Below, piece after piece: positions 1 to 7,424 of a DNA stretch of 15,000 bases. How positions within the stretch are numbered: position 1 is the first letter of the stretch; each line of letters begins with the position of its first letter. Source of the DNA: DAOMFM01 sp035429825 (GTDB lineage Bacteria; Acidobacteriota; Blastocatellia; UBA7656; JADIYM01); NCBI GenBank assembly GCA_044224215.1, contig JBGAKX010000114.1:1-15000 (forward strand), written 5' to 3'. The translations under genes were made by a program, and so were the position numbers. The notes below the pieces were generated by a model. It worked only from the letters and a program-made list of their open reading frames with translations. It ran no database searches and was not told where the DNA came from.

Positions 1-1569
1 GCGCACGCTCGGTTCGACCTTGCAGGCCGAGAGCACTTCGAGCGACTGTGGATTGAAGTTCGCCGTGAAGTCCTGGCCTGCCTCGAGATCGCTCGGATTC
101 TCTTTCATGAACAACTTGTCGTAGAGGCGGACCTCGCAGTCGAGCGCGTGCGCAGCCGATACCCAGTGGATGGTCGACTTGACTTTGCGTCCGTCAGGCG
201 CGTTGCCACCGCGCGTTGCCGGGTCATATGTACAATGCAGTTCCACGATATTCCCCTCCGCGTCCTTCACGACGTAATCGCACGTAATGAGGTACGCGTA
301 GCGGAGTCGGACTTCACGACCCGGAGCGAGTCGGAAAAACTGCTTTGGCGGGTCCTCGCGGAAATCGTCCCTTTCGATGTACAGCACCTTCGAAAACGGC
401 ACGCGACGACTTCCCATACTCTCGTCTTCGGGATTGTTGACGGCGTTCAACTCCTCGACGAGATCATCGGGATAGTTGTCGATGACGATCCGCAGGGGCC
501 GCAGCACGGCCATGACGCGGGGCGCGGTCTTGTTGAGGTCGTCGCGGACGAAGTGCTCGAGGAGGGCAATTTCGACCGTATTGTTGGTCTTGGAAACGCT
601 CAGGCTCGTGCAGAAATTGCGAATAGCCTCCGGCGTATAGCCGCGACGGCGAAGCGCCGACAGCGTTGGCATTCGTGGGTCGTCCCATCCTTCGACATGT
701 CCCTCCTGGACCAACGTCAGCAGCCTGCGTTTGCTCAGAACCGTATACGTGAGATTGAGCCGGTCGAACTCGATCTGCTGGGACGGGAAGATGCCGAGGT
801 GTTCTATGAACCAATTGTATAACGGCCGATGCGATTCGAATTCGAGAGTACAGATCGAGTGTGTCACCTCCTCTATCGAATCCGATTGGCCGTGCGCGTA
901 GTCGTACATTGGATAGATGGACCACGCGTCGCCCGTGCGGTGATGGTCCATGTGAAGGATGCGATACATCACCGGGTCGCGCATGTTCAGGTTTGGCGAT
1001 GCCATGTCGATCTTGGCGCGAAGCGTCCGCGACCCGTCCGGGAACTCGCCATTTTTCATTCGCTTGAAGAGGTCCAGGTTCTCCTCGACGGAACGGTTCC
1101 TATACGGGCTGTCTTTGCCTGGCTCGGTCAGCGTGCCCCGATGTTCGCGAATCTCGTCGGCGCTCAGGTCGCACACGTAAGCCATTCCGGCTCGAATGAG
1201 CTGAACGGCCCAGTCGTACAGCTGTTCGAAATAGTCGGAAGCAAAATAGAGCCCGTCCCACTCGAAACCCAGCCAGCGAACGTCTGCCATGATCGAATCG
1301 ACGTACTCGGTCTCTTCCCTGGTCGGGTTTGTATCGTCGAATCTAAGATTGCACTTACCGCCGAACTCCGCCGCCAGTCCGAAGTCGATGCAGATCGCTT
1401 TCGCATGCCCGATGTGAAGGTAGCCGTTCGGTTCGGGTGGGAAACGAGTCTGAACGCGCCCGCCGTGTCGCCCTGACCGGATGTCCTGTACAACGATATC
1501 CCGCACGAAATTAGGGCGCGTCGACGAGTCGACCGATATCGCGTCATCGTTGGGTTCTATCAAACTCAT
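1..1569 (-). CDS. glnS: Glutaminyl-tRNA synthetase (C-terminus cut by window edge)
   Basis: A cytoplasmic class I aminoacyl-tRNA synthetase that charges tRNA-Gln with glutamine using ATP. The reading frame is open from the ATG at 1569 to base 1, giving 523 residues. The E. coli enzyme has about 554, so only some 30 C-terminal residues are missing. The class I signature reads PPEPNGYLHIGHAKAI, with HIGH at residues 52-55; the PPEPNGY form is typical of GlnRS rather than GluRS. The second ATP-binding motif (KMSKS equivalent) reads VLSKR at residues 277-281. The C-terminal anticodon-binding beta-barrel region is present, ending near the conserved NPQSLEVL stretch. GGAG lies about 12 nt upstream of the ATG. 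It is the last gene seen of the long minus-strand run, 53 bp after the uracil-DNA glycosylase. Identity is near certain. Confidence 0.96.
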   Translation of the reverse strand, partial: MSLIEPNDDAISVDSSTRPNFVRDIVVQDIRSGRHGGRVQTRFPPEPNGYLHIGHAKAICIDFGLAAEFGGKCNLRFDDTNPTREETEYVDSIMADVRWLGFEWDGLYFASDYFEQLYDWAVQLIRAGMAYVCDLSADEIREHRGTLTEPGKDSPYRNRSVEENLDLFKRMKNGEFPDGSRTLRAKIDMASPNLNMRDPVMYRILHMDHHRTGDAWSIYPMYDYAHGQSDSIEEVTHSICTLEFESHRPLYNWFIEHLGIFPSQQIEFDRLNLTYTVLSKRRLLTLVQEGHVEGWDDPRMPTLSALRRRGYTPEAIRNFCTSLSVSKTNNTVEIALLEHFVRDDLNKTAPRVMAVLRPLRIVIDNYPDDLVEELNAVNNPEDESMGSRRVPFSKVLYIERDDFREDPPKQFFRLAPGREVRLRYAYLITCDYVVKDAEGNIVELHCTYDPATRGGNAPDGRKVKSTIHWVSAAHALDCEVRLYDKLFMKENPSDLEAGQDFTANFNPQSLEVLSACKVEPSVR

Positions 1570-1622
1570 TTATTTGCGTCGTCTCCTGACCCTGATTTTC
1601 TGGTCCGCGATCGCCCGTGGCA

Positions 1623-2477
1623 TTACAGGCCGAGCTCCTGTTTGACCATTTTCATGTCCTCCCAGACCTCGCGTTTCTTTGTCGGATCGCGCAATAGATA
1701 CGCGGGGTGGAACGTCGGCATCACCTTGATTCCCCGGAATTCGTGGAACTCGCCGCGCAATCGCGTGATACCGCCTTTCAGCCCGAGAAGCGACTCCACG
1801 GGCGTATTCCCGAGCAGAACGAGCACGCGCGGCGCGATGGCGTCGATCTGGCGAAACAGGAACGGCTCGCACGTCGACGTTTCGTCGCGCTCGGGTTTGC
1901 GGTTGCCCGGAGGACGGCACTTCACGACGTTGGCGATGTACACCTGCTCGCGCTTGAGCCCGATCGCCTCGATGATGCGATCGAGCAGTTTGCCCGCCGC
2001 CCCGACGAACGGGAGTCCCGTCGCATCCTCGTCGGCGCCGGGGCCTTCGCCAACGAACATCAATCGCGCGTTCGGATCGCCCTGCCCAAAGACGATGTTC
2101 GTCCGTCCCGTGTGCAACTTGCAACGGGTGCACTCGCCGAGATCCGCGCAAATCGCATCGAGCGATTCACGCGTGGGCGTCCGCGCAGGGTCCGGCGCGG
2201 GCCGAGCGATCGTCCGCCGGCCGGTGTCGAAGAGATCCTGCACCACCGGTTGCGACGTCCGCGACGGCACGGAGACCTGTGGCGAGGGATCGGCCGCCGG
2301 TGCGGACGCCGGCGCGCCATGGTCGATCGATTCGGCGACGGGCGCGGTTGTCGCGTCGCGCCGGGCCGACGGAGCCGCACTGACGTACTCGTCGCCGATC
2401 TGCCCGAGATACCGGGCGTACGCAGCGACATCCGACACGAGCCGCGCGAGCTCCTCCCGATCGGACGCGTCAGCCAT
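1623..2477 (-). CDS. udg: Family 4 (Fe-S) uracil-DNA glycosylase
   Basis: A base-excision repair enzyme that removes uracil from DNA arising by cytosine deamination or dUTP incorporation. The protein has 284 residues. Four cysteines at C116, C119, C187 and C203 are placed as the [4Fe-4S] ligands of family 4 enzymes (UDGa). The active-site motif GEGPG is at 143-147, and HPAYLLR at 257-263 is the second catalytic motif. The KRRIH insertion of UdgX is absent, so covalent UdgX activity is not expected. Residues about 32-105 are Ala/Pro-rich and look like a disordered linker after a short helical N-terminus. The ATG at 2477 was chosen over an upstream in-frame start at 2621 because that extension lies inside coaBC and is Arg/Ser-rich, and because the ATG overlaps the coaBC stop by 8 bp, a typical coupling arrangement. 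Confidence 0.93.
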   Translation of the reverse strand: MADASDREELARLVSDVAAYARYLGQIGDEYVSAAPSARRDATTAPVAESIDHGAPASAPAADPSPQVSVPSRTSQPVVQDLFDTGRRTIARPAPDPARTPTRESLDAICADLGECTRCKLHTGRTNIVFGQGDPNARLMFVGEGPGADEDATGLPFVGAAGKLLDRIIEAIGLKREQVYIANVVKCRPPGNRKPERDETSTCEPFLFRQIDAIAPRVLVLLGNTPVESLLGLKGGITRLRGEFHEFRGIKVMPTFHPAYLLRDPTKKREVWEDMKMVKQELGL

Positions 2478-3675
2478 GCGCGGCTCGGTCTGCGCGCGCC
2501 GCCACGGCCGCGTCGAGAATCCGGTCCGCGAGCTCGCGCTTCGACATGCGCGGGAGTTCGTCCACACGGCCGCCGCGCCCAACGAGCGTCGCAACGTTCG
2601 TGTCGACGTCGAACCCGGCACCTTCGGCCGTCACGTCGTTCGCCACGATCACGTCGGCATTCTTGCCGTCGAGCTTGGCCCGCGCGTTGTCGATCACGTT
2701 GTCGGTCTCGGCGGCAAATCCAACGAGCACTGCGGTTCCCTTGCGCCGTCCGAGCTCCGCCAGGATGTCGGTCGTCCGTTCGAGGTCGATCGTCATGCCG
2801 GCATCCGACTTCTTGATCTTCAACTCGGCGGCCCGGACTGGCCGGTAGTCGGCGACCGCCGCCGACTTCACGATGATGGATGCGTCGGCCGCGCGCGCGA
2901 GCGTTTCAGTCGCCATCTCGGCCGCCGTCTCGACGCGTATCGTCTCGACGCCGGCGGGAGCCGGCAACGACACGGGTCCGCTGACGAGCGTGACGCGAGC
3001 GCCTCGGTCGCGAGCGGCCTCTGCGATCGCATACCCCATCCGCCCCGACGACCTGTTCGTCAGGAACCGCACCGGATCGATCGGCTCTCGGGTCGGTCCG
3101 GCGGTGACGAGCACGTGCTCGCCCCGCAGGTCGTTGCGCGATCGTCCCCGAAGCAGCGCAAGAGCGCTTGACGCGATCTCTTCGGGCTCCGCGAGCCTGC
3201 CTTCGCCGACCATGCCGCACGCGAGATACCCGGCTCCGGGCTCGACGATGTGCACGCCGCATTGTCGCAACCGCTCGACGTTTTCGCGCGTCGCCGCATG
3301 ATTCCACATCTCGACGTTCATGGCGGGAGCAACCATCACTGGCACCGTTGTCGAGACATACAGCGTCGACACGAAGTCGTCGCAGATTCCGTTGGCAAAT
3401 TTTGCGAGCGAGTTCGCGGTCGCCGGCGCAACCAGCAGCAGGTCGATCGACTGCGCGAGCTCGATGTGGCGGATCTCGCCGGTTGCGCTCGGTTCCCACA
3501 TCGACGTGATCACCGGGTGCCCCGAAAGCGCCTCGAACGTCACCGGGCCCACGAACTGCTGCGCCGACGCGGTCATCGCGACGCGAACGTCGGCTCCCTC
3601 CTGCTGCAACAGCCTCAGCAGAAACGCGGCCTTGTAGGCCCCGATGCATCCCGTGACGGCGAGCGCAATCCTCAT
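2470..3675 (-). CDS. coaBC: Bifunctional phosphopantothenoylcysteine decarboxylase / phosphopantothenate-cysteine ligase
   Basis: Catalyses two successive steps of coenzyme A synthesis: CTP-dependent joining of 4'-phosphopantothenate to cysteine (CoaB half), then FMN-dependent decarboxylation to 4'-phosphopantetheine (CoaC half). The 401-residue length matches the E. coli Dfp protein (about 406). The CoaC half (1 to about 185) opens with the flavoprotein strand MRIALAVTGCIGAYK, has the catalytic histidine in HIELA (H70), the PAMNVEMW motif (117-124) and the flap cysteine in YLACGMVGEGRL (C153). The CoaB half (from about 185) has TAGPTREPID, NRSSGRMG (207-214) and the KIKK lysines (286-289). 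The start at 3675 was preferred to one at 3738 because the family begins at this strand and a purine-rich GGGAAGAG precedes it. It is 32 bp after rpoZ and overlaps the glycosylase gene by 8 bp. Confidence 0.97.
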   Translation of the reverse strand: MRIALAVTGCIGAYKAAFLLRLLQQEGADVRVAMTASAQQFVGPVTFEALSGHPVITSMWEPSATGEIRHIELAQSIDLLLVAPATANSLAKFANGICDDFVSTLYVSTTVPVMVAPAMNVEMWNHAATRENVERLRQCGVHIVEPGAGYLACGMVGEGRLAEPEEIASSALALLRGRSRNDLRGEHVLVTAGPTREPIDPVRFLTNRSSGRMGYAIAEAARDRGARVTLVSGPVSLPAPAGVETIRVETAAEMATETLARAADASIIVKSAAVADYRPVRAAELKIKKSDAGMTIDLERTTDILAELGRRKGTAVLVGFAAETDNVIDNARAKLDGKNADVIVANDVTAEGAGFDVDTNVATLVGRGGRVDELPRMSKRELADRILDAAVAARADRAAHG

Positions 3676-3707
3676 AGCTCTTCCCGCCTGCCGAACATCC
3701 CGAGCGA

Positions 3708-3917
3708 CTACTCGGCGCCCTCCTCTGCGGTATCCCACAGATCGAACTGGACCACGTCCGCCTTCACTTCCTGGATCGCGATGGTTGTGAACTTCTTGGC
3801 CGTCGACTCGATACGCTGTATCGCGCCACGCTGCAGTTCCTTGCTCCGCTTGGCCGCAACGATCACGAGGCGGTAGGCGCTGTCCAACTTGTCGGTCTTC
3901 ACAAAGTTCTCAGGCAT
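3708..3917 (-). CDS. rpoZ: DNA-directed RNA polymerase omega subunit
   Basis: The small omega subunit assists folding and assembly of the beta' subunit of RNA polymerase, and in E. coli forms part of a ppGpp-binding site. The 69-residue protein has the family core SAYRLVIVAAKRSKELQRGA, followed by TTIAIQEV, which aligns with the E. coli stretch around AARRARQMQ and TVIALREI. The ATG at 3917 was chosen because GGAGAG sits 5 nt upstream and because it overlaps the gmk stop by 8 bp. A further upstream start at 3935 is possible but would add six residues lying inside gmk. Adjacency of gmk, rpoZ and coaBC is common in bacteria and supports the call for such a short gene. Confidence 0.93.
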   Translation of the reverse strand: MPENFVKTDKLDSAYRLVIVAAKRSKELQRGAIQRIESTAKKFTTIAIQEVKADVVQFDLWDTAEEGAE

Positions 3918-4560
3918 GCAGACTCTCCACTCCAAACGTTTTCAAAATGTCGAGAAGCCGGGAGCGCTGGCGCACGACCCGGTTTCGCTCGGCGACGACG
4001 ATGCTGGAAAGCTCGTCGACAGCCGTCTCAAAGTCATCATTTACAACAACATACTGAAACTCAGGGAACCGCCGGACCTCTGCCCGCGCAGTTTCGAGGC
4101 GAACGGCAACGTCCGTCTCGTCGTTGTGATTCTCTTCGGCGCACCGCCGGCGCAACCGAATTTCGAGCTCGGCCGCCGACGGCGGCAGCACGAACACCGA
4201 AACGGACTCGGGCATCCGTTGTCTGACGCTCTCGGCGCCCTGAACATCGATGACGAGAAACAGGTCGACGCCACGCTCGAGCAACGGCGCAATTGCGGAC
4301 ATCGACGTCCCGTAGAGCCGGTCGCCGTGCACGCGCGCATACTCGAGAAAATCGCCTGTGCCGATGCGTCGTTCGAACTCGGCGACGGTCAGAAAATGGT
4401 AGTCGACGCCATCGCGCTCTGCGCCGCGCGGAGTCCGCGTCGTGCATGTCACCACGCGCTCGGTTCCAGGGATCCGCTTCATGACCGCATCGACGAGCGA
4501 TGACTTGCCTGAGCCGGACGCAGCCGAGATCACGAACAATGTTCCGCGGCTATTCGACAT
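3910..4560 (-). CDS. gmk: Guanylate kinase
   Basis: A cytoplasmic nucleotide kinase that phosphorylates GMP to GDP with ATP, on the path to GTP and dGTP. The 216-residue length is normal. The P-loop reads ASGSGKSS (residues 14-21; families usually have PSGAGKSS). The GMP-binding segment TTRTPRGAERDGVDYHF is at 40-56, IDVQGA at 104-109, and an Arg-rich lid RLRRR at 135-139. The ATG at 4560 was chosen over 4629 because the extra 23 residues are Arg/Ser-rich and unlike the family, while the chosen start leaves a normal short lead-in to the first strand. It overlaps the yicC stop by 11 bp and the rpoZ start by 8 bp, indicating tight translational coupling. Confidence 0.96.
   Translation of the reverse strand: MSNSRGTLFVISAASGSGKSSLVDAVMKRIPGTERVVTCTTRTPRGAERDGVDYHFLTVAEFERRIGTGDFLEYARVHGDRLYGTSMSAIAPLLERGVDLFLVIDVQGAESVRQRMPESVSVFVLPPSAAELEIRLRRRCAEENHNDETDVAVRLETARAEVRRFPEFQYVVVNDDFETAVDELSSIVVAERNRVVRQRSRLLDILKTFGVESLHA
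3923..3928 (-). promoter_or_regulatory. Ribosome binding site fixing the rpoZ start
   Basis: GGAGAG on the minus strand, 5 nt before the ATG at 3917 and inside the last codons of gmk. It favours the 69-residue rpoZ over a longer version starting at 3935. Confidence 0.6.
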
Positions 4561-5428
4561 TCTGTACTTGCTCGCGCAGTTTCTCGACCTCGGCCTTAAT
4601 CGTGATCGCGGCCTCGCTGATCTCGACATCGCCCGACTTGGACAGCGTCGTGTTCGCCTCGCGATTCAGTTCCTGGAGAAGAAAATCGAGGCGCTTTCCG
4701 GCCTCGCCCGACTCGCCCCGCAATGCCTGGCGGAATTGCACGAGGTGGCTCTTCAGCCTCGCCAGCTCCTCGGCGATGTCGCTGCGTTCCGCAAGATAGG
4801 CGACCTCCTGCGCGAGCCGACCCTCGTCGATCGGCTTGCCTCGCACGAGCTCCGCAAGTCGCTTCTCGAGGCGATCGCGCGTCGCCGCCGGCAGCATCTC
4901 GGCCTTGGCTTCGATCATCGGCAGCAGCGACTCGATCTTGTCGACGCGACGTGTCATCTCGGCCACGAGCTCCGCACCCTCGACCGCGCGCATCGCGACG
5001 AGCTCGGCGAGCGCCGCCGTTAATGCCGACGACACCGCCGTTGCGGCGTGATCGTCGGACGCACCGCTCTCGGTGGCGGACTGCAGCACACCGGGAAGAC
5101 GCATGATCGAGTCGATCGAAATGTCGCCGCCAAGGCCGAATTCTTCGCGCAGCGTGCCGACGGCGTCCAGGTAGCCCTGCACGACGTCGCGGTTGATCTG
5201 GTAGCCGCTCGCCCCAGAGCGTTCGATCGTCACGGTCATGTCGACGCGGCCGCGCTTGAGCGCCGCCTGGATCTGCTTCTTCAGCGCCAGCTCGATCTCG
5301 GCGAACTCCTGACCCATCCGGACGTGAACGTCGAGATGCCGGTTGTTGACCGTACGGAGCTCGACCGTTGCCTTGACGTTCTCGACGTCGGCGGATCCAC
5401 GCCCGAACCCTGTCATGCTCTTGATCAT
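4550..5428 (-). CDS. yicC: YicC/YloC-family endoribonuclease
   Basis: A member of the conserved YicC/YloC family; E. coli and Bacillus members have been reported as endoribonucleases acting in RNA turnover. The 292-residue protein starts with the diagnostic MIKSMTGFGR, has TVNNRHLDVHVRM near residue 30, and ends with the equally diagnostic EKLREQVQNVE. The Gln/Glu-rich helical C-terminal domain includes KRLDFLLQELNREANT. The ATG at 5428 fits the family N-terminus exactly; a GTG at 5446 in the same frame would add six residues and has no ribosome binding site. It sits 35 bp after the ABC exporter and immediately before gmk, the usual yicC-gmk order in many phyla. The exact substrate in this organism cannot be told from sequence. 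Confidence 0.93.
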   Translation of the reverse strand: MIKSMTGFGRGSADVENVKATVELRTVNNRHLDVHVRMGQEFAEIELALKKQIQAALKRGRVDMTVTIERSGASGYQINRDVVQGYLDAVGTLREEFGLGGDISIDSIMRLPGVLQSATESGASDDHAATAVSSALTAALAELVAMRAVEGAELVAEMTRRVDKIESLLPMIEAKAEMLPAATRDRLEKRLAELVRGKPIDEGRLAQEVAYLAERSDIAEELARLKSHLVQFRQALRGESGEAGKRLDFLLQELNREANTTLSKSGDVEISEAAITIKAEVEKLREQVQNVE

Positions 5429-5463
5429 CTGGTTGTACGACTCCACAGGGAAAGGCCAGCAGC

Positions 5464-7293
5464 CTATCCCACAGCCGTCTCCTCAAACTGCATTTCGTAG
5501 AGTGTTCTGTAGAGCCCGCCCCGCTCCAGCAGTTCCTCGTGACGGCCTACCTCCACAACATGGCCCGAATCGAGGACGACAATCTTATCGGCGCGCTGGA
5601 CCGTGGACAAGCGATGCGCAATGACGAGCGTCGTACGCCCTTCCATCAGGTTGGAGAGTGCGCGCTGCACTTCGCGCTCGGATTGCGTGTCGAGCGCCGA
5701 CGTCGCCTCGTCGAGAACGAGTATCGGAGCGTCCTTCAGAATCGCGCGCGCGATGGCCAGCCGTTGCCTTTGGCCACCCGAAAGCCGCATGCCCCGCTCG
5801 CCAATCAGCGTGTCGTAACCGTCGGGGCGCTCCTCGACAAACCCGTTGGCAAACGCCGCCGTCGCAGCCGAGCGCACGCTTTCAAGCGTGACGTCGGCCC
5901 GTCCGTATGCGATGTTCGCCCGAACGGTGTCGTCAAACAGAATCGTCTCCTGCGACACGTACGCCATCTGCGACCTGAGGCTCTCGAGCGTCGAATTCCT
6001 GATGTCGACGCCATCGACGAGCACCGCGCCGCCCGTGACGTCGTGAAGCCGCATCAACAGGCTCGCAATCGTCGACTTGCCGGCGCCCGAATGGCCCACG
6101 AGCGCGACAACCTGGCCCGCGAGGATCTCGAGATCGATCGCGTGAAGCACGTCGCGGTCGCCGTCGGGATAGCGGAACGAAACCCCGCGAAATTCGACCC
6201 GCTCGCGAAACGGCGGCAGCGGCACGGCATCCGGAGGGTCGGCCATCTCTGTGTGCGTATCGAGCAGCGCAAAGATTCGTTCGCTCGCCGCAAATGCCTG
6301 CTGATACTGGTTTTGCACGCGACTCAGCCTGCGGACCGGATCGTAGAGCCGGAAGATCGCCACGACCCAGCCCACGAGCGCGCCCGCGCTCATCTGGTTC
6401 GTCGCAACGATCGACTGTGCGTACAGCAGAAACAGCGCGATCGCCGTCATCCCGATGATCTCGAGTAGCGGCGACGACATGAAGTTGATCCGCGATGCCC
6501 TGAAGTTGCTGCGAGCCAGTTGCTCCGCGGCACCGCCAAAGCGCTCGCCTTCGTACTCTTCGGCGCTGAACGCCTTGACGATCGCGATCCCCGAGATCGC
6601 CTCCTGCGCCGACCCGAACAGCCGCTCGGTGTCCTTGAGCGCCGCGTTGCTCCGCTGTCTGAGCATTCGCCCGAGACGGACCGTCACGAGATAGACGAGC
6701 GGCGAGATGAGCAGGAACACGAGCGTCAGCTTCCAGTTGAGCACAAACACGAAGGCCAGCAGTCCGAGAAACGTGAATCCCTCGCGCATGAGGTCGGCAA
6801 CAAGGTACGAGACGCCGAGCTGAACCTTCTCGGTGTCGTTCGCGAGGTGCGCAACCAGCGAGCTGGTCGGGTACCGGTGAAAGAACACCGGCGACTGCTT
6901 GAGAATGTGCTGGTACAACTGCCGGCGAAGCGTCGTCACGACCTTCAGCCCGGTCCGTGTCATCAGCATATTTGACGTGTATTCCGCGAGCCCCTTCGTG
7001 GCGGTGATGACCACGAGCGACGCGGCGAGCACGGGCCAGTAAGCGGTTCCCGTCGGGAACAGCCCGCGAATGAACGTGCTCATCCCGGTCCGGGGCCCGT
7101 TCGCGATCGCGGCGCCGCCGGCCGCGCTGAGCCCGTCGACCAGCGGAATCACGAGAGCCGTCACCACCGTTTCGAGTGCTCCGACGAGGGCCGTCAGAAG
7201 AACGGCGAGCAGGAAGACGCCCAGATACGGCCTGACGTATCTGAACAGCCTGACGAACTGTCCCTGCCCGGGTTGGTACGCGTGAGCCGCCAT
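5464..7293 (-). CDS. msbA: MsbA-like ABC exporter (fused membrane and ATPase domains)
   Basis: A 609-residue half-transporter that would work as a homodimer in the inner membrane. MsbA relatives flip lipid A core or other lipids and drugs; the substrate here is inferred only from similarity. The N-terminal domain (about 20-325) has six predicted membrane segments, with clear hydrophobic stretches near 22-42, 86-104 and 168-206. The ATPase domain (about 365-600) has Walker A GHSGAGKST (400-408), Q-loop Q448 in YVSQET, signature LSGGQRQ (504-510), Walker B ILVLDE (524-529) and switch histidine H560 in IAHRLST, all intact. No Shine-Dalgarno sequence precedes the ATG; a near-perfect promoter does, only about 15 bp away. 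It is the first gene of the long minus-strand run. Other possible names are a lipid or multidrug exporter of the same family. Confidence 0.88.
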   Translation of the reverse strand: MAAHAYQPGQGQFVRLFRYVRPYLGVFLLAVLLTALVGALETVVTALVIPLVDGLSAAGGAAIANGPRTGMSTFIRGLFPTGTAYWPVLAASLVVITATKGLAEYTSNMLMTRTGLKVVTTLRRQLYQHILKQSPVFFHRYPTSSLVAHLANDTEKVQLGVSYLVADLMREGFTFLGLLAFVFVLNWKLTLVFLLISPLVYLVTVRLGRMLRQRSNAALKDTERLFGSAQEAISGIAIVKAFSAEEYEGERFGGAAEQLARSNFRASRINFMSSPLLEIIGMTAIALFLLYAQSIVATNQMSAGALVGWVVAIFRLYDPVRRLSRVQNQYQQAFAASERIFALLDTHTEMADPPDAVPLPPFRERVEFRGVSFRYPDGDRDVLHAIDLEILAGQVVALVGHSGAGKSTIASLLMRLHDVTGGAVLVDGVDIRNSTLESLRSQMAYVSQETILFDDTVRANIAYGRADVTLESVRSAATAAFANGFVEERPDGYDTLIGERGMRLSGGQRQRLAIARAILKDAPILVLDEATSALDTQSEREVQRALSNLMEGRTTLVIAHRLSTVQRADKIVVLDSGHVVEVGRHEELLERGGLYRTLYEMQFEETAVG

Positions 7294-7307
7294 AGAAGTA
7301 ACCGCAA

Positions 7308-7335
7308 ATTATAGCGAATACAACCGATTCGGCAA
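7308..7335 (-). promoter_or_regulatory. Predicted sigma70-type promoter for the msbA-yicC-gmk run
   Basis: On the minus strand, TTGCCG (7335-7330) and a perfect TATAAT (7313-7308) are separated by 16 bp. The expected transcription start falls near 7301, only about 8 nt before the msbA ATG at 7293, which would give an almost leaderless transcript. This fits the absence of a Shine-Dalgarno sequence. Prediction from sequence only. Confidence 0.5.
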
Positions 7336-7362
7336 AGCAGGACCCGGATCGACAGGCCCGTG

Positions 7363-7391
7363 TTGCGAAACCGGCCGGCAGGGCCGATAAT
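7363..7391 (+). promoter_or_regulatory. Predicted sigma70-type promoter for the radical SAM gene
   Basis: TTGCGA (7363-7368) and GATAAT (7386-7391) are separated by 17 bp, the ideal spacing. Expected transcription start is near 7398, about 27 nt before the GTG start codon. It is back to back with the minus-strand msbA promoter; the -35 boxes are about 27 bp apart. Prediction from sequence only. Confidence 0.45.
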
Positions 7392-7410
7392 TGCGCGTTC
7401 CGCCTGTATC

Positions 7411-7416
7411 GAGGAG
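7411..7416 (+). promoter_or_regulatory. Ribosome binding site selecting a GTG start
   Basis: GAGGAG lies 8 nt before the GTG at 7425. No suitable ATG exists nearby in frame, so this site decides the start of the radical SAM protein. Confidence 0.65.
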
Positions 7417-7424
7417 CCTCCCGC

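Noticed and set aside
148..1476. Two consecutive plus-strand open frames of 224 and 215 codons
   Set aside because: They are antisense to glnS, whose minus-strand frame is continuous with family motifs throughout.
1642..3171. A 509-codon plus-strand open frame
   Set aside because: Antisense to both the glycosylase and coaBC, Ser/Arg-rich, no ribosome binding site and no domain.
3676..3738. Longer coaBC start at 3738
   Set aside because: The extra 21 residues are Arg/Gly-rich and overlap rpoZ; the family starts at the MRIALAVTG strand.
7294..7424. Search for a tRNA, riboswitch or small RNA in the divergent gap
   Set aside because: The 131 bp are accounted for by two divergent promoter candidates and a ribosome binding site; no cloverleaf or known riboswitch core was recognised.
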